Positions 1-8,455 of a stretch of DNA of 64,000 bases are shown in pieces (within the stretch, counting starts at the first letter, position 1; each line of letters starts with the position of its first letter). Source of the DNA: Nitrosopumilus sp. Lineage in GTDB: Archaea > Thermoproteota > Nitrososphaeria > Nitrososphaerales > Nitrosopumilaceae. The notes below the pieces were generated by a model, which saw only the letters and a list, made by a program, of their open reading frames with translations, was not told where the DNA came from and did no database searches. Position numbers and translations under genes: made by a program. Where the stretch lies: assembly GCA_029862745.1 (NCBI GenBank), contig JAOTWS010000001.1, forward strand, positions 186,001 to 250,000, given 5' to 3'.

Positions 1-85
1 TTGAAGAACACTTAATCCAACCTGTGCATAAAACGAACAAAATAAACGAAAAAAGTTCAAAAGTTTATCAGGTCAGCATTTTTAC

Positions 86-394
86 TTAATAATCGATCTT
101 TTTTATTCTAACAGAACTACCTTTGCCTTCTAGATAATGCCCAATAAAATTAGTCATTTGTTCTCCAATTTTATGTCCCAATGCACCCTTCATCATACCT
201 GATTTTTCAATGATTTGTGTCAATTCCTCACTGATCTGAATATTAAAAAAGGTCCAACCAAATTTTTCAAAAGGTTTTTCAATCACATACCCGTTTTGCA
301 CATTACATTCTGTTTCTAAATCAGTTAATGCTTGTATTACTATAGAGATTTCTTTCTCATAACTTCTTGTACTTAGTTGAAATAATGGATTCAA
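86..394 (-). CDS. hypothetical protein, 102 aa
   Basis: I do not recognise a family. The 102-residue product has no signal peptide, membrane segment or metal-binding cysteine pattern. It is mixed alpha/beta in character, with a Gly/Lys-rich stretch near residues 65-75 and a basic C-terminus. Codon use matches the neighbours and the start is an ATG, so I believe it is translated. It stands alone, with more than 500 bp of mostly non-coding DNA behind its start. Confidence 0.6.
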   Translation of the reverse strand: MNPLFQLSTRSYEKEISIVIQALTDLETECNVQNGYVIEKPFEKFGWTFFNIQISEELTQIIEKSGMMKGALGHKIGEQMTNFIGHYLEGKGSSVRIKKIDY

Positions 395-975
395 TTAACT
401 ATATTCCAAACAACTTATGTTTTATATTAAATGAACCAAATATGATGTAAGAATTCTTGTTTTAGATGGAAAATCAAAAAAGAACTGAGAATCTAACTTT
501 TAAAGTCAATCATAAATAATACTGCGTCTGATTTTTACCCCTGTGAGGTAGTCGTAGCCCATCCGGTTTGAACCTAAAAATATTTTAAAAAAATAAATCA
601 TCCCAAGAAATGTATCTTAATTAAATGAGTGAGGTACTGTTCTCAATCTTTTTGACATGTACAAATCCCTACAATCTGTACATTAAACCCAAGATTTCCT
701 CTCTTTAAAATCTGATTTTATACTATACCATTCAAAGCACCTTCAGATTGGATCTATCTTAGAGCTGTAAAATATGATGAAATCGAAGAGACTTGAACAC
801 TACTAATAAGATGGATCGTATAATGTTATTTTCTAAATTTTAGATATTTGTGAACTTTAAATCCTATAATTGTGAGTATTACAATATACATTTCCAAGTT
901 TAATGCAGTGATTAGTGCACCTATGAATCATTGTGATGTAAAATTTCTCAAATATTTCAACTGCCAGTTAGTCGT
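395..975. other. mostly non-coding spacer
   Basis: This spacer of about 580 bp is very AT-rich. I see no tRNA or long open frame in it. The only unusual content is a GC-rich patch at about 530-580, described separately as a possible 31-codon reading frame on the minus strand. Confidence 0.5.
506..601 (-). other. possible small ORF or gene relic, 31 codons
   Basis: Reading the minus strand from ATG at 601 to TGA at 506-508 gives a 31-residue peptide ending in GYDYLTGVKIRRSIIYD. The last 20 codons are clearly richer in G+C than the surrounding spacer and use codons such as CGG, GGC, TAC and CTC that are rare nearby. It could be a real micro-protein, the end of a decayed gene, or part of an unrecognised RNA. 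I cannot name a family. Confidence 0.25.
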
Positions 976-1026
976 TTGTTAAAGTGCATATTAATATTAA
1001 AAAACCACACCATCATTTTTAGAATA

Positions 1027-2016
1027 ATGAACTCATATCATACATTCAAAAACATATCGCCTTCAGTTTATCAAGAAATTAAAGATTTCATCAAATTAAA
1101 ATATAAAATCAAAGTTTTGGAAAAAACTTCACCAGGACTAAAGGAGTCTTTTGACATTTTATCTGAATCTATTAAAGTACACTATTATACAAAGGAGAAA
1201 TTACTTTTTCAATCTAGTCCAACAAACAAAACATATACAAAATTGATTTTTGACATAGATAAGAAATTTTCACTAAATACACTTGATGAAATAGAACAAA
1301 AAATAACTACGATTCCATCAGATGTAAAATTTTTTGTAGGTTGTGATGAGGCAGGTGCAGGTGAAACTTTTGGATCCATGTTTTTAGGATGTGTAATTAT
1401 TGACGTTAAGAATTTAAAAAACATTGAACAAATTTTTGATACTCAAAACATCAAGGAGCTCAACGAGTCTGAAATACTCGAAAAATACAATAAAATCAAA
1501 GAATATTGTAAAATTTTTAAAATAAAATGTGAAGCATCAGAAATTGATGAGAACAGTAAAAATATGCTTCTTGATCAAAAATATGAGGAATTACTAAGCG
1601 AAGCGATTTCTGAAAAAGAAAAATTGTGCGTAATAATTGATGATTATGGAATTAAAAGAGACTTAAAATTATTTTTAGAAAATCTTGAATCTAGAGGAAA
1701 TACCGTAATTGTTGAAAACAAGGCTGATGAAAAGTATCTTGCATGTCAGGCAGCTTCTGTTGTTGCAAGAAAGGAAAGATTTGAGGAAATACAAAACCTT
1801 AACAAAAAATTCAATGTGCAAAATGAATCTGGAAAAATAATTTATCCTGGATCTGGTAACGCTGCAAACTCACAAACTGCAGAATATTTAGAAACATTCA
1901 TGAGACTATATCCTTCTAAAGATCTTCCTCCTTTTGTAAGAAGAAAATGGAATAATGTTAAAAAAATTATTACAAAAAAAAATGGTCAAAAAATTTCACG
2001 ATTTTTTGAAGAATAA
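1027..2016 (+). CDS. ribonuclease HII/HIII-like protein
   Basis: This is an RNase H type 2 family enzyme, expected to cleave the RNA strand of RNA-DNA hybrids. The signature GCDEAGAGETFG lies about 100 residues in and matches the metal-binding GxDExGxG loop. Further on come IIDDYGIK, giving another acidic residue, and KADEKYLACQAASVVAR, the KAD...AAS helix typical of RNase HIII. An N-terminal extension of about 100 residues precedes the catalytic domain, as in RNase HIII, where it is a TBP-like substrate-binding domain. I prefer the ATG at 1027; a TTG at 976 would add 17 hydrophobic residues that do not resemble the family. The gene is monocistronic. RNase HII is the usual archaeal enzyme, so the HIII-like layout is notable. 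Confidence 0.75.
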   Translation: MNSYHTFKNISPSVYQEIKDFIKLKYKIKVLEKTSPGLKESFDILSESIKVHYYTKEKLLFQSSPTNKTYTKLIFDIDKKFSLNTLDEIEQKITTIPSDVKFFVGCDEAGAGETFGSMFLGCVIIDVKNLKNIEQIFDTQNIKELNESEILEKYNKIKEYCKIFKIKCEASEIDENSKNMLLDQKYEELLSEAISEKEKLCVIIDDYGIKRDLKLFLENLESRGNTVIVENKADEKYLACQAASVVARKERFEEIQNLNKKFNVQNESGKIIYPGSGNAANSQTAEYLETFMRLYPSKDLPPFVRRKWNNVKKIITKKNGQKISRFFEE

Positions 2017-2351
2017 CTTTTAAGATATAATGAAAATACCTTTTATTTTTGAATGGGATTTATTGATCTTACAAGATAAGAGTATTTCAGAGATAATTCA
2101 TTATTTGGCCATACCTATAATCCCATAAAGTCTTTGCAGAGAAAAGTAACTTTTTAATTTTCTAAAATAAATTTCATATGAATTACAATTCACTATGAAA
2201 ACATTTTAGCCATATGTGATCAACTTTATATGTTTTCAAATCAATTCAAAAGAATCATAATTTTAGGCTTAGTTATGAGGTCAAAAAGGCCTGAATTAAT
2301 CTTGATGATAATTTGAGATTCTAAAATTCGGTCTATTAAAGAGATATAGTT
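2017..2351. other. non-coding spacer
   Basis: I see no open frame with coding character and no structured RNA in these 335 bases. The first 40 bases after the RNase gene contain T-rich stretches that could end transcription. Confidence 0.4.
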
Positions 2352-2462
2352 TCACTCAAATGACTTAGCAACCCTTGTGATTCGATGACCACAGTTTGCA
2401 CAAAGATTAATTTTTTTATCAAATCTAAGTTCTCCACATTTATCACATCTAGTAAAAGCCAT
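2352..2462 (-). CDS. zinc-ribbon micro-protein, 36 aa
   Basis: A minus-strand frame from ATG at 2462 to TGA at 2352-2354 encodes 36 residues with two CxxC knuckles, CDKCGE near residue 6 and CANCGH near residue 21. That is a complete four-cysteine zinc-ribbon fold in miniature. Such tiny zinc-ribbon proteins are frequent in this archaeal group. Function is unknown; binding nucleic acid or protein is the usual inference. Confidence 0.6.
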   Translation of the reverse strand: MAFTRCDKCGELRFDKKINLCANCGHRITRVAKSFE

Positions 2463-2543
2463 AATACATTCAAGACAAACTAGGAAATAAGAATGATCTT
2501 AATTTTGAATTAATCTATAAAAGCCTGCAAATTTTTCTTAACA

Positions 2544-2702
2544 TTAAGGAAAATTTCCTTCATCAAGTAATTCTTTGTATATTGTTTTTTCCAGACGGGT
2601 TTCTGCTGCACCACATTTACTACACATTCCCAGATCATCAGGATTCTCTTTCTTTCTCTTCTCACATTCTACGCATTTATGAATCCCTTTTTTGAATCCC
2701 AT
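2544..2702 (-). CDS. zinc-ribbon micro-protein, 52 aa
   Basis: The minus-strand frame from ATG at 2702 to TAA at 2544-2546 encodes 52 residues with CVECEK near residue 10 and CSKCGA near residue 27, so four cysteines are spaced as a zinc ribbon. Charged residues surround both knuckles and the C-terminus is acidic. It lies 80 bp upstream of another zinc-ribbon gene on the same strand, so the two may share a transcript. Confidence 0.6.
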   Translation of the reverse strand: MGFKKGIHKCVECEKRKKENPDDLGMCSKCGAAETRLEKTIYKELLDEGNFP

Positions 2703-3381
2703 AGATTGAATTCAGTTTGTCTTAGGCAAAAAGCTTGTGATTTTTTCAATCCAGTAAATGCTTAGAGTAATTATTACTCTTTTTTATTGAATTCGCAGTT
2801 CAGTCCATAAATAATGAAATCCATTTACAAGTTCTGATCTTTATTATGATCTCATTATTTTGCGTTTTCATACCCAAAAAAGAATTCCCTTTTTATTTCG
2901 CATAGAAAATATTCTCAAAATGCATAACATGTGCAAGAATTTTTTAGTAAATCAATAATTTTTCTACAATTTCCTTTGTCAGTAATTGAGGTAAATCATA
3001 CGTTGGGTTTTTGTTTAATACCTACAAAAATCACCAAAAGATTACAAGATATATCAGGATCTTTTGAAGGACTAATTGCCATGTACTTCGAACAATGATG
3101 CTAATATGAATCGACATGATTTGTCTTAAGTGAGTTTATTTTAATTAAAAATAATTAGAATTATTTCAGGTATGTGAAACATCCATAATTTAACAAAGAA
3201 CCACTCTAAAATAATATGATGAATTTTTAGTTATTCCCATATTTTCAAAAAGAGGTAAAGTCTCAAAAACAATTATTGTTAAAATGAATAAAACAACATC
3301 AATCAAAGAGGCATCATAATAATTTCAACCTGTTTTGAAACCAGAGAACAAAAAAACATTAACACTTGTATACGAAATATC
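2703..3381. other. non-coding spacer
   Basis: In these roughly 680 AT-rich bases I find no convincing reading frame, repeat or RNA gene. Short frames are broken by stops in all phases. Confidence 0.4.
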
Positions 3382-3651
3382 ATGACATATTCTATGGATA
3401 AGAGACAAGATGGCCTTGCTGTTCTTATAAATCTACGAAATGAAGGACAACTTCCATGGCTCATTGATAGTTTAGAATCAATATTTGGTAATGAATCTGT
3501 GGAAAGTCTGTATACAGAAAAACAGATTACAATCACTATTGGTAAAATAGATTTTAGAGAGAAACACAGAAAACTAGTCCTTGAGGAGGTTCACAAATTT
3601 GATGGACTTGTTTTAGATGAAGTAGAAATCTATGATCATTTTCCACAATAG
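3382..3651 (+). CDS. hypothetical protein, 89 aa
   Basis: The 89-residue acidic protein has no recognisable family. It shows a helix-strand-helix character (NLRNEGQLPWLIDSLESIF, then QITITIGKIDF) and no membrane or metal-binding signature. The ATG start is about 30 nt after an AT-rich stretch. Codon use is typical of the window. It is followed by a region of gene decay. Confidence 0.6.
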   Translation: MTYSMDKRQDGLAVLINLRNEGQLPWLIDSLESIFGNESVESLYTEKQITITIGKIDFREKHRKLVLEEVHKFDGLVLDEVEIYDHFPQ

Positions 3652-3752
3652 TTTATACTTTTTATAATTTTACCAATCTATCTGCATGAACAAGTCATAG
3701 ATATTTCAGATACTCATCGAGGATGCGTGATTTTATTGATTCATGAATTAAA

Positions 3753-4137
3753 CTAGATTGTCATAAATACAGGAATTTTGTATTTTTACAAAAGTTATGG
3801 AGGTGTACTCCAAAAAAAATTGTTTCAATTTATCCATATCTTTTTTTCTATTATGATAAACTCCACGTTTTGTTCTTTTTGAAAATTTTAAAAATTCTTT
3901 CAACTATGTTACCAACACTGTATTTTATTGATGTCACATTTTTTCAATAATCTTTATTTTTTTCTTTATATTTTTTACAACTATTAATTCATCTGATTTG
4001 ATAGCATGAAATAATATTATCTCAAAGCCATGTTTCATGGCAAGATTAGAGACATGCTTAAGAAATGCTTGTTGTCAGATTCATCTATACAAACAAAAAT
4101 TTTGAATTTGAAAATTTTTGTGTTTAATTATTTTCAT
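3753..4137 (-). pseudogene. decayed universal stress protein (UspA family)
   Basis: Reading the minus strand, pieces of a UspA protein appear in successive frames. First comes a beta strand ending FVCIDESDN-KH, then HVSNLAMKHGFEIILFHAIK after a one-base shift, then GNIVERIFKIFKKNKT, then RKKDMDKLKQFF, and finally the family's C-terminal strand KIPVFMTI before a TAG at 3753-3755. At least three or four indels separate them, so no full-length product is possible. The order and content match the intact UspA genes at 24973 and 27042. This marks 3.7-5.4 kb as a region of gene loss. I infer recent decay because the protein motifs are still legible. Confidence 0.75.
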
Positions 4138-4267
4138 ATTGAACATTTATGCAATCATCCTGAATATGACGATTAGTATAGTTGAAGATATAATAACTAA
4201 GCAAGTTAACAAATTTACAAGTTCAAAGTTTGTAAGCCATCTCAATTGTAATGAGGTATAAATACAT

Positions 4268-4303
4268 AAATCATTTTAGAAGTATAAATCATTTTAGAAG
4301 TAT
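4268..4303 (+). repeat. 18-bp tandem duplication
   Basis: The 18-base unit AAATCATTTTAGAAGTAT occurs twice head to tail at 4268-4285 and 4286-4303, just before the ATG at 4317. It produces the repeated HFRSI pattern if translation is started at 4251, which argues that the true start of the downstream gene is 4317. Confidence 0.8.
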
Positions 4304-4316
4304 AATTCACAAGACA

Positions 4317-5383
4317 ATGTCTCTAAAAAAATATAACACATCAGAGATCACTCCTTCTGAATGGCATGCAATTAATCAATTCACATCAGAGTTAGAATTA
4401 CAAAATTATACATGTGTGTCAATATATTATCCGCATGACAAACGCTCAGAAATATTAACACTATTGGATAAACCGAAGAATAATCAAGCAAGAGAGAAAA
4501 TAGAATTTTTAATCAAGCAAGAAATTACAAAGCAAGTAAAACCAACAAAACCCAGAAAACAGTTCATCAATACTTATTGTATTTTTGGATGGCAAAAAAA
4601 CAACAAGATAGTTCTCAAAAAAATTGCTATTTCAAAAGAGATGCCATTTGTTTATGTTGCAGGAAAAAAGATATACCTGAAACCATTTCGGGACATATTA
4701 AAAACAAACTACCATATAATTTTGGTAATCATTGATCAAAAGTCAGATCACATACGATATATTCAAGGAAACAAGATATTGGCAGATGAAAAATCAAGTA
4801 TTAATTTGCAGGGATGACACAAAAAAGGTGGACAGAGTCAAAAACGATTCTTGAGAGCAAGACAGACACTCATTCAAGGATTTTTCAAACGAACTGCAAA
4901 GTCAGTAATATGGATTCAAATGATGTAAAGATTTTATTTTTGGGAGGAGTGGGAAACGCAAAAATTGGATTTCATGATGAATTAGATTCGGAACTAAAAA
5001 TGAAATCACGTTTTATGGAAAACGTGTCATTTAACACATCCATGAATATTGTGAATAAAAAAATCATCAAACATCTTTACGATTACAGGAGAAAGCATGT
5101 ACTTGAAGTTGTATTCAAGTTTGAAAAAGCAATTAAAGAAAAATTGATTGTAAGAAAAAATTCAGAGATACAGAAGGCCTTGAAAATTGGGGCAGTGAAT
5201 ATTCTTTTGGTGTCAGCTAATTATTATAATTTATCACCTACCAATAATCAAAAAATAACAAAGATGATCGACCTTGCTGAGAATACATCATCCAGAGTAG
5301 AATTTGTAACCAATCCAAAACTAGTTAAAAAGATGGAAAAATATGGTCATGTACTTGCATTGCTTCGTTACAAGTTCAAATGA
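4317..5383 (+). pseudogene. aRF1-like release-factor paralogue, broken at UGA and by a frameshift
   Basis: Three pieces together make an eRF1/aRF1-family protein of about 355 residues. Codons 4317-4814 encode the N domain and the start of the central domain. A TGA at 4815-4817 interrupts it. The same frame continues with HKKGGQSQKRFLRARQ, where GGQ (4827-4835) is the catalytic motif of peptidyl-tRNA hydrolysis. Around 4907 the frame shifts by -1 into a segment with ILFLGGVGNAK and a family-like C-terminus LALLRYKF ending at 5383. The N domain has KNNQAREKI where aRF1 has NIKS, so it would not read stop codons normally. An ATGA at 4814 could restart translation, but in a frame lacking GGQ. Most likely a pseudogene; recoding is a less likely alternative. 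Confidence 0.7.
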
Positions 5384-5484
5384 GTACATGCTTATGCAAG
5401 AAAGAGAAATATTCAAAAAAACCAAAAACTAAAGATTTACTTGGAGTGAGTGACCATAGAAATTTCTACCAATCATCATCCAAT

Positions 5485-7086
5485 CTAAAAGACTTCTTTT
5501 GGACGATATTCACCAAATACTTCTCTGAACGTATTGCTGATTTCACCAGTAGTAGCAAATGCTTTAGCAGCTGTGACGATATATGGCATTAGATTTTTGT
5601 CAGTATCAGCCGCACTTTTCATTGCTGAAAGTGCATCTTCCCATTTTTTAGCATCTCTAGATGAACGCAATTCTTTAAGTGCCTTCTTTTGTTGAATTTC
5701 TATTTTTCCGCCAATCCTAAGCAAGTCAGGTTGCTCTTCTTCTTCAACATATTTGTTAACACCAACAATAATTCGTTCATTGTCATCTGTTTCTTTTTTA
5801 AGACGATATGCGTTTGCCCTTATTTCGGATTGAAAGAATCCTTTTTCAATTGCTTTTACAGAGCCGCCCATTTTTTGGATTTTTTTCAAATATGCCCAAA
5901 CATCAGCCTCAATTTGATCACATAATTCTTCAAGATAATAAGATCCAGCCAATGGATCAGCTGTTTTTGTAATACCACTTTCATGAGCCACAATTTGTTG
6001 TGTTCTAAGTGCAATTTTTGCAGATTCCTGAGTTGGAAGTGCAAGTGCTTCATCTCTAGAATTAGTATGAAGTGATTGGGTTCCACCAGCAACTGCAGCC
6101 ATTGTTTGAATAGCAACACGAACGATGTTGTTATTTGGTTGTTGCGCAGTTAAAGATTCACCACTAGTTTGAGTATGAAATTTTAATTGTAATGAACGCG
6201 GGTTTTTGGCATGAAACATTTCTTTTAGAATTTTTGCATAAACTTTTCTTGCGACTCGAAACTTTGCAACTTCTTCAAAGAATTCTATAGTACAACAAAA
6301 AAAGAATGAAAGACGGGGTGCAAAGTCATCAATTTTTAATCCTTTATCCAAACAGGTTTGAATATATGCAATAGCATTTGCCAATGTAAACGCAACTTCT
6401 TGTGTAGCAGTACATCCAGCTTCTCGCATATGGTATCCAGATATCGAAACGGGGTACCATGAAGGTACTTTTTGTGCACAGTATTCTATCATATCACCAA
6501 TTAATCGCATGGAGGGTTGGGGTGGATAAATGTAGGTATTTCTGGCAATGTATTCTTTTAAAATATCATTTTGAGTGGTTCCACGAAGATCATGACTTTT
6601 GAATCCTTGTGCCTCGCCAACTGCAATATAATATGCAAGTAGAGTTGATGCAGTGGAATTAATAGTCATTGAAGAACTGACTTTGCCAAGTGGAATACCA
6701 TCAAATGCAGTCATCATATCCTTAATTGATGTGATTGAGACACCAACTTTTCCTACTTCACCTTCAGCTTGTGGCGAATCAGAATCATATCCAATTTGAG
6801 TGGGTAAATCAAATGCCATACTAAGACCTGTCTGACCTTTTTCAAGCATGAATTTGAAGCGTTCATTGGTAAGTTTGGCATCTCCAAATCCAGAATATTG
6901 TCTCATAGTCCAAAATCTTTCACGGAACATTTCAGGATGAATTCCCCTGGTAAATGGATATTTTCCAGAATCCTCAGCAGGTTTCTTCTTAGGAGATTTT
7001 TGATAAATACGCTTTACCGTAAAGCCTGAATCAGTAAAAATTTTCTTTTCAGATTCCTTTGATTTTGTTGATTTTTTATCGACCAT
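5485..7086 (-). CDS. mcmA1: methylmalonyl-CoA mutase, large (catalytic) subunit
   Basis: This 533-residue protein is the substrate-binding TIM-barrel half of adenosylcobalamin-dependent methylmalonyl-CoA mutase, which interconverts methylmalonyl-CoA and succinyl-CoA. Family motifs are clear: YPFTRGIHPEMFRERFWTMR near residue 43, RQYSGFG, MAFDLPTQIGYDSD, the FHTQTSGESLTAQQP strand and GGTQSLHTNSRDEALALPT. The B12-binding domain is absent and is encoded separately at 14028, the two-gene arrangement of archaeal mutases. The MeaB-type GTPase gene lies 4 bp upstream on the same strand. In ammonia-oxidising archaea the enzyme serves the 3-hydroxypropionate/4-hydroxybutyrate cycle. Confidence 0.96.
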   Translation of the reverse strand: MVDKKSTKSKESEKKIFTDSGFTVKRIYQKSPKKKPAEDSGKYPFTRGIHPEMFRERFWTMRQYSGFGDAKLTNERFKFMLEKGQTGLSMAFDLPTQIGYDSDSPQAEGEVGKVGVSITSIKDMMTAFDGIPLGKVSSSMTINSTASTLLAYYIAVGEAQGFKSHDLRGTTQNDILKEYIARNTYIYPPQPSMRLIGDMIEYCAQKVPSWYPVSISGYHMREAGCTATQEVAFTLANAIAYIQTCLDKGLKIDDFAPRLSFFFCCTIEFFEEVAKFRVARKVYAKILKEMFHAKNPRSLQLKFHTQTSGESLTAQQPNNNIVRVAIQTMAAVAGGTQSLHTNSRDEALALPTQESAKIALRTQQIVAHESGITKTADPLAGSYYLEELCDQIEADVWAYLKKIQKMGGSVKAIEKGFFQSEIRANAYRLKKETDDNERIIVGVNKYVEEEEQPDLLRIGGKIEIQQKKALKELRSSRDAKKWEDALSAMKSAADTDKNLMPYIVTAAKAFATTGEISNTFREVFGEYRPKEVF

Positions 7087-7090
7087 ATTA

Positions 7091-8020
7091 TCACTTTAAT
7101 AATGATTTTGTAATTTGATCTCCGGCTTCGAAAGGATCAATGCCTTTTGCTTGCAATTTTTTAAGATATTTTGAAAATGTCTTATCAGAATGTAACATAT
7201 CATCAATCTTTTCTCTCATGTTATTTAAAACAATATCTTTTAGTTCAGTTTCTAGCCTTTCAGAGTCTTTATCATTTTTGGATCTCTTTTTAGAATTCAT
7301 CATTTCTTTCAAGGTCTTTGCAAATTCCGTAATACCAGAATTCTTTTTTACAGATGTTTTTAAAATTACCGGATTTCGAACAGAATCACCAATAAAATCC
7401 CGAACAGCGTCAAATAACTGATTTGCTCCGCTTAGATCACTCTTGTTAACAAGGTAAATATCTCCAATCTCAGTCAAACCGGCTTTGATTGTTTGAATAC
7501 TATCTCCAGTGTTAGGATTGAAAACAACAACTATAATATCAGCAATATTAGATATTTCAACTTCAGTTTGCCCAGCACCAACGCTTTCAATGATAATTGG
7601 ATTAAATCCAGCATACTCCAAAATACGAATGCTGTTTCGTAGTGAACGTGACACTGCTCCTGTTGCACCTCTTGATGCAATACTTCGGATGTATGTCCCA
7701 GAATCAGTGGATTCACTCATCCGTACACGATCACCAAGTATTGCACCTCCAGTAACATGACTGGTTGGATCAATTGCAAGTACAGCTGGTTTAGTACCAA
7801 GTTTTTTCAAGGTAACAGCTGTCTTGTTAATTAATGAACTCTTTCCAGCTCCTGCGGGACCTGTAATTCCAATTATCATAGAGTGTCCAGTATCCTTGAA
7901 AATTTTCTTTAAAATTTTTTTTGCTTCTTTTTGATCGTTTTCAATAATAGAGATTGCTTTTGCAATAGTCCCACGTTTTCCTTTCTTTAAATCAATTAAA
8001 TCCAACATACAATGTTCCAA
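7091..8020 (-). CDS. meaB: MeaB/ArgK-type GTPase, mutase chaperone
   Basis: A G3E-family P-loop GTPase that protects and reloads the adenosylcobalamin cofactor of methylmalonyl-CoA mutase. The Walker A motif is GPAGAGKSS near residue 55, followed by the DPTSHVTGGAILGDRVRM segment characteristic of MeaB, IIESVGAGQTE (switch region) and the specificity motif NKSD. The 309-residue length is normal. An internal ATG at 8008 (MLDLIDLKKGK) is a plausible alternative start. The mutase gene follows after 4 bp, so the two are surely co-transcribed. Confidence 0.94.
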   Translation of the reverse strand: MEHCMLDLIDLKKGKRGTIAKAISIIENDQKEAKKILKKIFKDTGHSMIIGITGPAGAGKSSLINKTAVTLKKLGTKPAVLAIDPTSHVTGGAILGDRVRMSESTDSGTYIRSIASRGATGAVSRSLRNSIRILEYAGFNPIIIESVGAGQTEVEISNIADIIVVVFNPNTGDSIQTIKAGLTEIGDIYLVNKSDLSGANQLFDAVRDFIGDSVRNPVILKTSVKKNSGITEFAKTLKEMMNSKKRSKNDKDSERLETELKDIVLNNMREKIDDMLHSDKTFSKYLKKLQAKGIDPFEAGDQITKSLLK

Positions 8021-8047
8021 AAGGGTGCAATAAAATCTTGTGGCTAT

Positions 8048-8455
8048 CTATAATCTTCCATAAATTACAGGGGGCACAGGATCTCCAAGTGGATGTATTT
8101 CTGTTTTGAGTTGAATATGACCAAAGTCAGCATGTTCAATTTCTAAGACAACTGGATGAATCGCCCAGCCATATTTTGGCGCATTTGGAAATGGGATAAT
8201 TTCAATGAATTCGGAATTATAGAAGGTCTTGTGGAAGGATTCATTCATTCCAAGAATTTCCATTACAACCGAATTTGTTTTATCAGATTTATCAAAATAA
8301 GACACCTCAACATGACCAGAATCATAGTAAATTGCCTCAAACTTAAACGTCTCCCGGAGTATTTCTTTGTCGTCGGTTCCAGCGCCAGTAAGAAACAATA
8401 TTGCCAAAATGGTAAAAACACCAAGGAAAATTGGAGGTCCGAGTTTTTTAGCCAT
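8048..8455 (-). CDS. membrane-anchored hypothetical protein, 135 aa
   Basis: Residues 7-24 (GPPIFLGVFTILAILFL) form one membrane segment with the short lysine-containing N-terminus expected inside. The remaining 110 residues are polar with beta-strand character and probably lie outside the cell. I do not recognise the domain. Its start overlaps the 3' end of the aminopeptidase gene by 8 bp and MeaB begins 27 bp after its stop, so it sits mid-operon. Confidence 0.75.
   Translation of the reverse strand: MAKKLGPPIFLGVFTILAILFLTGAGTDDKEILRETFKFEAIYYDSGHVEVSYFDKSDKTNSVVMEILGMNESFHKTFYNSEFIEIIPFPNAPKYGWAIHPVVLEIEHADFGHIQLKTEIHPLGDPVPPVIYGRL

Noticed and set aside
530-580. Possible tRNA (GGTTCAAACC T-arm-like sequence)
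   Set aside because: No acceptor, D-arm or anticodon stem can be paired around it.
4815-4817. Selenocysteine at the UGA before GGQ
   Set aside because: The position has no Cys/Sec in the release-factor family, no SECIS-like hairpin was seen, and a second frameshift follows.
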